A stretch of 64,000 nt of DNA from Oryzomicrobium sp. (lineage in GTDB: Bacteria > Pseudomonadota > Gammaproteobacteria > Burkholderiales > Rhodocyclaceae). The position numbers and the translations under genes were made by a program. Positions 57,303-64,000 of this stretch are shown here, piece by piece. The notes beneath the pieces were generated by a model. The model was not told the origin of the DNA. It made no database searches and saw nothing but the letters and a program-made list of their open reading frames with translations. The stretch is taken from assembly GCF_021287045.1 (NCBI RefSeq), contig NZ_JAJTBG010000007.1, forward strand, positions 148,340-212,339. Reading direction: 5' to 3'. Position 1 is the stretch's first letter; the number at the start of each line of letters is the position of its first letter.

Positions 57303-59711
57303 TCAGTCGGCCTTGCGCTGGGCGAGGATGGCCGAAAAGACCAGGGCCAGCACCACGCCGGGGCCCACCGTGGCGCCGACGGCTTTGAGGATGGGCACGC
57401 TGGACAGCCCCAGGACGCCGAAGCCGGCCACGGTGGTGACGTTGGCCAGCACGATGGAGGCCAGGGTGCGCGGCGCCAGGGTGCCCTGGTTGAAGAACAG
57501 GGCGTAGTTGGAGCCCACCGCCACGATCAGCAGCAGGCCGATCAGGTGCAGGATGGTGAGCTGCTGGCCGGCCAGCAGCAGGCCGGCGGCGACGATGGCC
57601 ACAGCGGCCACCAGGGGCAGCAGCACCTGGACGACGCGGCGGGCCGAACGCAGGGTGGCGGCGAGCAGCACGACGATCACCCCGACCCCGGCCAGGGAAA
57701 GCAGGATGGCTTCGTGCAGGTAGTTGGCGTAGAGGCCCTGCATCTCGTTCTTCATGTCCACCAGCAGGGGGGCGGCCTGGCCCGTCGGCAGCGGCACCTC
57801 GGCCAGGGCGGCGCGGATGCGGGGCACGTCCACGTTGCCGGTCTGGTCGCCGGCGCGGGGCGCCTTGAGGGGCAGCAGGACGGTGACCTGGGGGGGCTGG
57901 CCATCCGCCTCGGCGTGGCGGACCAGCATGGAGTCCACCGCCAGGGCCAGGGACGAGCCTTCCAGGTCGGCCCGGGTCAGGGGGGGCTGGCTGCGGGCGG
58001 CAGCCACGTCGGCGATGAAGGGGGCGAGCCGCTCGGCGCGCAGCGGCTGGTCGGCAAGGGCGGTAGCGAGGCGGCGGCGCAGTTCGTCGCTCTCGGGCAG
58101 GCTGGCCAGGCGGTGGTTCTGGGTGGCGCGGCTGGGCAGGAAGCGGGCTGGGCTCTCGAAACCGGCCAGCACGCCGGCATCCACCAGCCCGTTGAGCCGG
58201 TCGCCGACGCCCTCGGCCAGGCGCAGGGCGCTCTCCTCGTCCCGGGCGGACACCACCACCAGGTAGCGCACGTCCGGGGCGCCCAGGTCGGCGCGCAGTT
58301 CGCCATCGAGCCGCTGGTCGGCCTCGGCTACCGGCGAAAGAACGCCCAGCTCCCGGTTCCAGATATGGTCGTGGTGCTGGCCGACCACCACCAGGGCGGC
58401 CACGGCCACGGCCAGCAGGGGCCAGCGCAGCGCCGGCGCCCGGCTTACCAGGCCGCCCAGGCGCAGCCCCAGGGGGGTGACGTCACGGACGCGGAAGTTG
58501 CGCGGCAGCAGGTGGGGCAGCACGTAGCGGGTGATCAGGGCGGCTGCCAGCAGGCCGGCGATGGAGTAGAGCCCGAGCTGGGCCAGGCCGGGGAAGCCGG
58601 AGAAGAGCAGGGCGGCGAAGCCGCTGGCCGAGGTCAGCACTCCCAGGCGGATGGTGGGCCAGAAGGATTTCACCCAGCCCGCGTCGGCCCCGGCGCCGGG
58701 CTCGCGTTTTTCCGACTGGACGAACAAGTAGATGGCGTAGTCCACCGCCTCGCCGATCAGGGTGGTGCCAAAGCCCAGGGTGATGCCGTGCACCAGGCCG
58801 AAGCCCAGGCTCACCGCCGCCACACCGGCCAGGGCGGCGGAGGCCACCGGCAGCAGGCCCAGCACCAGGGCCGGCACCGAGCGGTAGATGACCAGCAGCA
58901 GGGTGGCGATGATGGCGGTGCTGATCAGGGACAGGCGGGCCACTTCGTCCTTGATGGTGGCCCGGGACGAAACCGAGAACACGCCGGGGCCGGTCATCAC
59001 CAGCCGGGCTTCCCGGGCGGCGGGGCGGTCCGCTGCCACCTTGTCCTGGGCGGCGGCGAAGGCGCTGCCCAGGGCGGCGATGGCCTGCTCCTGGGCGTCG
59101 GTGTCGGAGCCGGCGGCCCGGGTCTGCACCACCAGCAGGGCCCGCCTGCCGTCCCGGGAGGCCCATACCCCGCCCTTGTCGGCGGGGCGCTGGCCGGAAT
59201 CGAGTTCCGAGAGCAGGGCGACGATCTCGCCGGTGGGGTCCCGGGGCAGCAGGCTCTTCAGCAGCAGCCCGGCGGGGGAGGCGAGCAGGTCGATGCTCTC
59301 GGCGATGGCGTCATGCAGGCCGGCGGCGGTGAAACGTTCCGGGGTGACCGCCGGGGAAAGGGCGTAGCGGTGGGCGAAGAGCAGTTCCCGGTCCCGTTCC
59401 AGGCTCACCGATTCGCCGTTGGCCACCGCCGAGAATTGCTTGTCCTGGCGTAGGGCGGCGCCCAGGGCCCGGGACAGGGCGGCCCGGGTGGGCACGTCGG
59501 CGCCTTCGACGCCCAGCAGGATCATGCGCGAGACCACGCCGTCCTTGAGCTGATCCACCAGCACCTGCTGCTCGGCGGAGGGCGTCTTGGGCAGGAAGGC
59601 GGTCAGGTCGGCGGTGAAATGGCTGCGCGCGATCACCGCCAGACAGGCGGCGACGAAGGCCAGCCACAGGGCGAGGGCGGCCAGCCGGGGGCGGAAGCCG
59701 GCGCGGCTCAT
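57303..59711 (-). CDS. MMPL/RND-family exporter
   Basis: 802 residues with 12 membrane helices in two blocks of six (one helix at 5-25, then about 250-400, and helix 7 near 430 followed by 650-790), each block preceded by a large periplasmic loop. It has the MMPL signature GFGTTLIGEAVDYAIYLFV and lacks the tripartite partner genes. In aryl polyene clusters such a protein works with a LolA-like carrier to move the product to the outer membrane. Its start overlaps the LolA-like gene stop by 4 bases, which supports joint function. Confidence 0.88.
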   Translation of the reverse strand: MSRAGFRPRLAALALWLAFVAACLAVIARSHFTADLTAFLPKTPSAEQQVLVDQLKDGVVSRMILLGVEGADVPTRAALSRALGAALRQDKQFSAVANGESVSLERDRELLFAHRYALSPAVTPERFTAAGLHDAIAESIDLLASPAGLLLKSLLPRDPTGEIVALLSELDSGQRPADKGGVWASRDGRRALLVVQTRAAGSDTDAQEQAIAALGSAFAAAQDKVAADRPAAREARLVMTGPGVFSVSSRATIKDEVARLSLISTAIIATLLLVIYRSVPALVLGLLPVASAALAGVAAVSLGFGLVHGITLGFGTTLIGEAVDYAIYLFVQSEKREPGAGADAGWVKSFWPTIRLGVLTSASGFAALLFSGFPGLAQLGLYSIAGLLAAALITRYVLPHLLPRNFRVRDVTPLGLRLGGLVSRAPALRWPLLAVAVAALVVVGQHHDHIWNRELGVLSPVAEADQRLDGELRADLGAPDVRYLVVVSARDEESALRLAEGVGDRLNGLVDAGVLAGFESPARFLPSRATQNHRLASLPESDELRRRLATALADQPLRAERLAPFIADVAAARSQPPLTRADLEGSSLALAVDSMLVRHAEADGQPPQVTVLLPLKAPRAGDQTGNVDVPRIRAALAEVPLPTGQAAPLLVDMKNEMQGLYANYLHEAILLSLAGVGVIVVLLAATLRSARRVVQVLLPLVAAVAIVAAGLLLAGQQLTILHLIGLLLIVAVGSNYALFFNQGTLAPRTLASIVLANVTTVAGFGVLGLSSVPILKAVGATVGPGVVLALVFSAILAQRKAD

Positions 59712-60316
59712 GATCCGGGTGCCCGTTCGATGGACATCACCGAGCGGTCCCCGTCGGCCTGGAGGATTTCGATGCTGCGCACGTCGCCCCGGACGCCGGC
59801 GATGCTGATGCGCGATACCAGGGCAGCCATCTTCGGGTCGTTGGGCAGCAGGTAGAGGGTCCAGCGTTCCGGCGTGCCTTCCAGGCGCAGGCCGTAGACC
59901 CGCTCCAGGGCCTTGCGGTCCCCGGCCAGGGTGCCGCGGATGCTTTCGACGAAGGCGGCCACTTCCGGATAGTCCTGTAGGGCCAGTTGGTGTTTCTGCT
60001 TGCCCCGCTCGATGGTCAGCAGCCCGCCTTCGAGCACCAGGGACTCGGGGCGAGGCTTGAGGGTGCGCTTTTCCAGCCGGTCCGGGGCGACGTAGAGCAG
60101 TTCGCCGGAAGATTCCACCGGCTTGTCCAGCACCGCCAGGTATTTCTTTTCGACGAACAGGGCCCGGTTGCCCCGGTTCTGGGCCAGGGTCTGCATCAGC
60201 TGGCCCAGGTCGAAGGCGGCCAGGGCGGTGCCGGCCGGCAGGGCCAGGCACAGGGTGAGCAGGGCCCGGGAGGCCAGGCGGGCGGGCAGGGGGAGCCGGG
60301 AGAAGTGAAGGAGCAT
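59708..60316 (-). CDS. LolA-like periplasmic carrier protein
   Basis: 202 residues. A signal peptide (about 1-33, ending ALA) precedes a LolA/LolB-type beta fold with FVEKKYLAVLDKPVESSGEL and LYLLPNDPKMAALVSRI. It probably shields the hydrophobic polyene or lipid product in the periplasm. Gene overlap with the exporter (ATGA) and a 51-base gap after the acyltransferase place it inside the operon. True LolA is encoded elsewhere in such genomes, so this is a cluster-specific copy. Confidence 0.82.
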   Translation of the reverse strand: MLLHFSRLPLPARLASRALLTLCLALPAGTALAAFDLGQLMQTLAQNRGNRALFVEKKYLAVLDKPVESSGELLYVAPDRLEKRTLKPRPESLVLEGGLLTIERGKQKHQLALQDYPEVAAFVESIRGTLAGDRKALERVYGLRLEGTPERWTLYLLPNDPKMAALVSRISIAGVRGDVRSIEILQADGDRSVMSIERAPGS

Positions 60317-60367
60317 CGCAGGGCTCGTCGTATCGTCGTGGGGCGAGAGGGGGCTAAGGGCCAGGGG

Positions 60368-61315
60368 CTAAGGGATGGCCGGCGTGTCGCGGGGCTGCCA
60401 GAAATCGAAGAAGTTGAACCAGTTGTAGGGCGCGCGCCGGCACTGGGCTTCCAGGCAGGCGGAGTAGCGGGCCAGGGCGGCGCGCACGGCCGCGTCCCGG
60501 CCGCCGGCGGGAGTGTCGCTGAAATCGGCGATCAATTCGAAGTGGATATGGTAGCGGTTGCCGCCGGTGTGCAGGCCGGCCATGAAGACCACCGGGCGGC
60601 GCAGCATGGCCGCCATGCGGAAGGGGCCGAGGGGGAAGGCGGCGGTGCCGCCGAGAAAGGGCAGTTCGACGCAGGCCCCCGCGTCCAAGGAGCGGTCGGC
60701 CAGGATGCCGACGACCATGCCCGCATCCAGCCCCTCGCGCACCTTGAGCATGGAATCGAGCCGGCCCAGGGGGATCAGGTTGTGCTGCACCCGGGGATTG
60801 ATCGCCGAGAGCATGGCGTTGATCTTGCGGGCGTTGTCCTCGTACATGAGGGTGGCGAAGTCCAGGCGCGGGTAGCGTCGGCCCAGGGCACGCACCGCTT
60901 CGAAGCTGCCCAGGTGGGCGCCCATGAGGAAGGCGCCGCGGCCGTGGGCGCCGATGTCCTGGATGATGTGTTCGCCGACGATCTCCAGGTCGAACAGGTC
61001 GAAGCGATCGTTGATCAGGTAGACCCGGTCGTGGATGGTGGTGGCGAAGGTGTGGAAGTGGCGGTACAGGTCGCCCAGCCGCGGCGGCCGGTCGAGCACC
61101 CGGGCCAGGTAGTTCCGCGAGGCGCGCCGGGCGGCGGGGGAGAAGGCCAGGAAATAGGCGGCGATCAGGTGCAGCACCAGCCGGGCGGCGGGGCGACCCA
61201 GGCGCAGGGAAATCCAGGTCATGACCCGCAGCCAGAACATGCTGCTGCGTTCCGGCCGGGTGGCCCATTCGGCCCGGGGCGGCGGGGCGGGGGGAAGGGG
61301 CATCGGCGCGCTCAT
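60368..61315 (-). CDS. Lysophospholipid-acyltransferase-like protein (LpxL/HtrB family)
   Basis: 315 residues. LMGAHLGSFEAVR is the catalytic HX(4-5)E motif of the LpxL/HtrB family, GILADRSLDAGACVELPFLG the second conserved block. One membrane helix near the N-terminus (about 48-65) anchors it. In polyene clusters this enzyme likely joins the acyl chain to a lipid carrier. Start ATG 61315 overlaps the downstream-oriented dehydratase stop by 4 bases. Confidence 0.83.
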   Translation of the reverse strand: MSAPMPLPPAPPPRAEWATRPERSSMFWLRVMTWISLRLGRPAARLVLHLIAAYFLAFSPAARRASRNYLARVLDRPPRLGDLYRHFHTFATTIHDRVYLINDRFDLFDLEIVGEHIIQDIGAHGRGAFLMGAHLGSFEAVRALGRRYPRLDFATLMYEDNARKINAMLSAINPRVQHNLIPLGRLDSMLKVREGLDAGMVVGILADRSLDAGACVELPFLGGTAAFPLGPFRMAAMLRRPVVFMAGLHTGGNRYHIHFELIADFSDTPAGGRDAAVRAALARYSACLEAQCRRAPYNWFNFFDFWQPRDTPAIP

Positions 61316-61647
61316 GCGTCCGGAGCGACGAGCCAGGTGAGGGCGGCGCTGGCCACCCGGGTGCCGTCGGCGGCGCTCAGTTCCAGACGCACCGTGCCGC
61401 CGGCGGCGAGGCTGCCGCTCCAGGACAGGACGAGCTCGGCGTCGCCGCTGCCGGCGGGCAGGCGCACCGGGGCGAGGAACTTGGCCGAGCCGAGCTGAAT
61501 GCCCGCCTCGTCCAGACCGCCCCGGCGGGCCAGGGCACGGATGGCCAGGTCGAGCAGGACTACCCCGGGGACGATCGGATTGCCGGGAAAGTGCCCGGCC
61601 AGGGCCGGATGGTCCGGGGCGATGCGCAGCGACAGCGTGGTCGTCAT
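61312..61647 (-). CDS. Hotdog-fold 3-hydroxyacyl-ACP dehydratase (ApeI-type)
   Basis: 111 residues. GHFPGNPIVPGVVLLD is the FabZ-type active-site loop with the catalytic His. The short length and absence of the second helix bundle match the cluster-specific small dehydratases known as ApeI, which pair with ApeP (here 52338-52787). It overlaps both the ligase upstream and the acyltransferase downstream by 4 bases, so translation is coupled. Confidence 0.85.
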   Translation of the reverse strand: MTTTLSLRIAPDHPALAGHFPGNPIVPGVVLLDLAIRALARRGGLDEAGIQLGSAKFLAPVRLPAGSGDAELVLSWSGSLAAGGTVRLELSAADGTRVASAALTWLVAPDA

Positions 61648-63053
61648 GCGTCGCTCCCGGGGCGCCGGGCGGTTTCCGCCTGGGCCTGGAGGGCGCGCAG
61701 GGCATCCCGGGGCAGCTTGCCGGTGGCGTTGCGCGGCAGGGCGGCCACGAACACCAGGGGGCGGGGCAGGAAGACCGGGTCCACCCGTTCGCGCAGGGCC
61801 TGGAGGACGGCGGCAGCGGTGAGCCCCGGGGCGACGACGAAGGCGGTGAGGCGGGTGACCCCGTCCGCGGCCTCCTCGTCGGGCATCAGGAAGGCGCCGT
61901 CTGTCACGCCGGGCACGGCGGTGAGCTGGTGGTTGAGGTAGGCCAGGGAGGTGCGCTTGCCGGCGATGTTGATCAGGTCGGCGCTGCGTCCGAGCAGGAT
62001 GAAGTTCTCGCCGTCCTGCAGATCCAGGATGTCGCCCAGGGGCACCGGCTGGTCCAGGTGCAGGCCGGTGGCGAAGAAGCGGGAGGGTTCCTCCGGGTCG
62101 TCGCCGGCCTCGGCGCGGATGGACACGCCGGGGAAGGTCTTCCAGGCCGCGCCGGCGGTGGTGCGCCGGGTGGCGATCTGGCCGGTCTCGGTGCTGCCGT
62201 AGATTTCCATGAGGGGGGCGCCGAAGCGTTCCTCGGCTTCCCGGGCCAGTTGCTGGGAGAGGGGCGCGGTGGCCGACAGCAGTAGGTCGGCGGGGGGCAC
62301 GCTGTCGGCTTCGGCCAGCAGGGAGCGCAGGTGGAAGGGGGTGGTGACCAGCATCCGGGGCCGGGGCACGGCAGCGAGGGCGGCGGCGATGTCGGCCGGA
62401 TAGAAGGGCCGGCCGCCGTGGAGGGCGCCGCCGGATTGCAGCACCAGCAGCACGGTGGATTCGAAGCCGTACATGTGCTGCGGCGGGACGGTGCCGACGA
62501 TGGCGGGGGGCTGGCCGCCAAAGGCGCTGGCCAAGTGGCGGGCCTCGGCCCGGGCATTGCGCACCAGGTTGCCCCAGTGCTTGGCGTGGGGCACCGGGGC
62601 GCCGGTGGAGCCGGAGGTGAACACGTAGGCAACGCAGCGCCCGTCGGGGATGCGGGGCACCGGCACGTCGGGAAGATTGCCTGTTTCGCCTGCCTCGGCC
62701 GAGGCTTCCGGATAGTGGCAGGTCGGTAGGTCGATGGCGCTGTCGGCCTGGTCGGTGAGGCAGAACACGTCCGGGGCGAAATCGCGCATGCGCCGCACCG
62801 TTTCCGGCGTGTGGGTGGATGGCAGCAGGCTGATCCGGTCGCTGACGATGGCCGCCGCCAGGGTTACGGTGAAGCGGTAGCGGTCGGCGCAGGTGTTGAG
62901 GACGTAGCCGCCCGCGGGCATGGCGGCGGCCACCCGGGCCACGTCGGCAAGGAATTCCCGGACCGGAACGGCGCGCAGGATGCCCGGGGCGGTTTCCCGG
63001 TAAGCGATGGTGGCAGCGGGGGAGACGTGGGCGACGAGAGGCGAGGAATCCAT
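61644..63053 (-). CDS. AMP-forming acyl/aryl-ACP ligase (ApeH-type)
   Basis: 469 residues. The P-loop is VFTSGSTGAPVPHAK (about 151-165), followed by EIYGSTETGQIATR and DLINIAGKRTSLAYL, the ANL-family A5 and A8 motifs. It should activate the aromatic starter acid, such as 4-hydroxybenzoate, with ATP and load it on the ACP. C-terminal LPRNATGKLPRD carries the catalytic Lys. The next gene is 22 bases upstream. Cytoplasmic. Confidence 0.87.
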   Translation of the reverse strand: MDSSPLVAHVSPAATIAYRETAPGILRAVPVREFLADVARVAAAMPAGGYVLNTCADRYRFTVTLAAAIVSDRISLLPSTHTPETVRRMRDFAPDVFCLTDQADSAIDLPTCHYPEASAEAGETGNLPDVPVPRIPDGRCVAYVFTSGSTGAPVPHAKHWGNLVRNARAEARHLASAFGGQPPAIVGTVPPQHMYGFESTVLLVLQSGGALHGGRPFYPADIAAALAAVPRPRMLVTTPFHLRSLLAEADSVPPADLLLSATAPLSQQLAREAEERFGAPLMEIYGSTETGQIATRRTTAGAAWKTFPGVSIRAEAGDDPEEPSRFFATGLHLDQPVPLGDILDLQDGENFILLGRSADLINIAGKRTSLAYLNHQLTAVPGVTDGAFLMPDEEAADGVTRLTAFVVAPGLTAAAVLQALRERVDPVFLPRPLVFVAALPRNATGKLPRDALRALQAQAETARRPGSDA

Positions 63054-63075
63054 GACGACCAGGCGGGCGGTGGCC

Positions 63076-63795
63076 CTAGGAGCGGGGTTGGGGCGGCGCA
63101 GCCGGTGCTGCCCCCTCGCGGGAGGAGCGCAGGTAGGCGCGCACGCCGTCGAGGATGCTGCCTTCGTGGCGCATCCAGGGCATCTTGATCAGGCGCACGG
63201 CGTATTCGGCCACGAACATGGCGGCTACCAGGGGAAAGGCCAGCAGGTTGGCGAACACGGACCAGGTTTCCCGGGGGGCGAAGCCGAAGAGGAGCAGGGA
63301 AATGGCGGCGACGGTGGCGAAGAAGGTGGTCCACGCCACGGTCACCTGGCGGCTGTAGCGCAGCATCTGCGCCGACAGGGGGCCGTGAACCATGATGGCG
63401 AAGGTGGTGCACAGGGGCGTGCGGCCCGGCAGCAGGGTGCGGCCGAAGAAGACGCCGAGCAGTACGTTGCTGACCACGTGGTCGGCCAGGTAGACCCAGC
63501 TGAAGTGGGCTTCGAGCAGCGCGCGCTGCCAGGCCAGCAATCCCAGGACGGCGGCCAGGGCCGCCAGCCAGAGAGTGCGCCTGGGGGATCGCCAGGCCAC
63601 GGCCAGGGCGATCAGGGTGGCCGGGGCCACGGCCACCAGGGCGCCGACCAGGGTGAGGGGCACTGGCTGGCCTTGGGCGGAAACGGCCGCGGCCTGGTGG
63701 GCCGTGGTGTAGTGCGCCAGGAGCGGGTAGCTCGCGGCCAGGCCCGCCAGGAGCACCCAGCGGCCGGTCCGGAGCAGGCGCGCCAGCAGGGGCAT
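63076..63795 (-). CDS. Polytopic membrane protein of the polyene cluster (ApeG-type)
   Basis: 239 residues with about six membrane helices (roughly 12-28, 45-65, 75-92, 103-120, 145-165 and 175-200). HFSWVYLADHVVSNVLLG and HGPLSAQMLRYSRQVT match the COG4648-type proteins found beside ACP and ligase genes in aryl polyene clusters; the role is unknown. ATG 63795 overlaps the ACP stop as TGATG, which makes it the preferred start over the GTG one codon earlier. Confidence 0.8.
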   Translation of the reverse strand: MPLLARLLRTGRWVLLAGLAASYPLLAHYTTAHQAAAVSAQGQPVPLTLVGALVAVAPATLIALAVAWRSPRRTLWLAALAAVLGLLAWQRALLEAHFSWVYLADHVVSNVLLGVFFGRTLLPGRTPLCTTFAIMVHGPLSAQMLRYSRQVTVAWTTFFATVAAISLLLFGFAPRETWSVFANLLAFPLVAAMFVAEYAVRLIKMPWMRHEGSILDGVRAYLRSSREGAAPAAPPQPRS

Positions 63796-64000
63796 CACTT
63801 GGTGCGGTTGGCGGCGATGTGCCGGGTCAGGCTTTCCAGGGAGCGGAAGATGCGCACGTTGTCTTCGTTGTCGGCGCGCAGCTGGAAGCCGTAACGCTTG
63901 GACACCACCAGGGCGACTTCGAGGATGTCGATGGAGTCCAGGCCCAGGCCTTCGCCGTAGAGGGAGTCGGCGGGGGCGATGTCGGTGGGGGCGACGTCGA
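63795..64000 (-). CDS. Acyl carrier protein, N-terminus cut by the window edge
   Basis: About 67 residues remain, ending in a TGA that overlaps the next start. LGLDSIDILEVALVVSKRYG carries the phosphopantetheine attachment Ser in the DSxD/E context of ACPs, with acidic helix II after it. The N-terminal 10-15 residues are off the right edge. It would carry the aryl starter or the growing chain. Further cluster genes, such as a second ACP or another ketosynthase, may follow outside the window. Confidence 0.9.
   Translation of the reverse strand, partial: DVAPTDIAPADSLYGEGLGLDSIDILEVALVVSKRYGFQLRADNEDNVRIFRSLESLTRHIAANRTK

Noticed and set aside
55650-59453. 1267-codon plus-strand open frame opposite the polyene cluster
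   Set aside because: Low-complexity Gly/Gln/Ala composition and no domain; the minus strand encodes clear deacetylase, hydrolase and MMPL genes over the same bases.

Overview
The window is high-G+C bacterial chromosome, densely packed with genes on both strands. It most resembles a denitrifying, respiratory betaproteobacterium of the Rhodocyclales (Azospira/Thauera/Dechloromonas type). The main reasons are a heme d1 (cytochrome cd1 nitrite reductase cofactor) gene set, FNR/DNR-type boxes, and a methionine-rich peptide/YedY1/YedZ1 hypochlorite-scavenging set of the kind described in Azospira suillum. The taxonomic call is inference; no rRNA or tRNA gene is present.

Layout. (1) 1-7660: tail of a TlpA-like protein, then the heme d1 genes nirF, nirDL, nirG, nirH, an HD-domain hydrolase, nirJ and nirN. 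An FNR/DNR-like box lies ahead of nirF and a weak one ahead of nirJ. (2) 7727-10677: a secreted Ntn-type amidohydrolase, then mrpX, yedY1 and yedZ1 on the minus strand. (3) 10897-17611: glutamate dehydrogenase, a class I amidotransferase, a retropepsin-like protease, a Nudix CoA pyrophosphatase, a CbiB-like membrane protein, a thiolase, and a DUF2249 gene under a perfect FNR box. (4) 17816-21360: an Aer-like chemoreceptor and a Do/DegQ periplasmic protease. (5) 21632-24935: an unannotated 56-codon minus-strand gene behind a promoter overlapped by a LexA-type box, a FUSC permease bracketed by two copies of a 107-bp repeat carrying a DnaA-box sequence, and several REP-like hairpins. (6) 24936-31043: rlmF with two low-complexity insertions, an AT-rich islet with an orphan gene, and a four-gene membrane/epimerase operon beside a membrane-embedded AraC-type regulator. 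(7) 31193-38913: LysR regulator and D-tartrate dehydratase, a lipoprotein alpha/beta hydrolase, small envelope proteins, a periplasmic Ppx/GppA-like protein, and a BdlA-like PAS-PAS receptor. (8) 39303-50070: large MscS-family channel, rsgA, phhB, a small cytochrome c, an M48 protease, orn, a GT-C glycosyltransferase, rpmE, rho and trxA. (9) 50275-64000: a minus-strand gene train for an aryl-polyene-like pathway (ACP, ligase, dehydratases, ketosynthase plus chain-length factor, ketoreductase, methyltransferase, acyltransferase, LolA-like carrier, MMPL exporter). It also carries a polysaccharide deacetylase and an alpha/beta hydrolase, and a Kef-type antiporter at its end. It runs off the right edge within an ACP gene.

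How the parts work together. NirDL, NirG and NirH decarboxylate siroheme, NirJ is a radical SAM enzyme acting on the side chains, and NirF and NirN act late in the periplasm to give heme d1. YedZ1 passes electrons from the membrane to YedY1, which would re-reduce oxidised methionines of the sacrificial peptide MrpX. The right-hand cluster would build a polyunsaturated aryl chain on ACPs and move it to the outer membrane.

The least explained items are the LexA-box microgene, the AT-rich orphan, the hairpin family (one copy pairs across the start of a cytochrome c gene and overlaps its Shine-Dalgarno), the 107-bp repeat pair, and the extra enzymes of the polyene cluster. No CRISPR array, insertion sequence or tRNA gene was seen.
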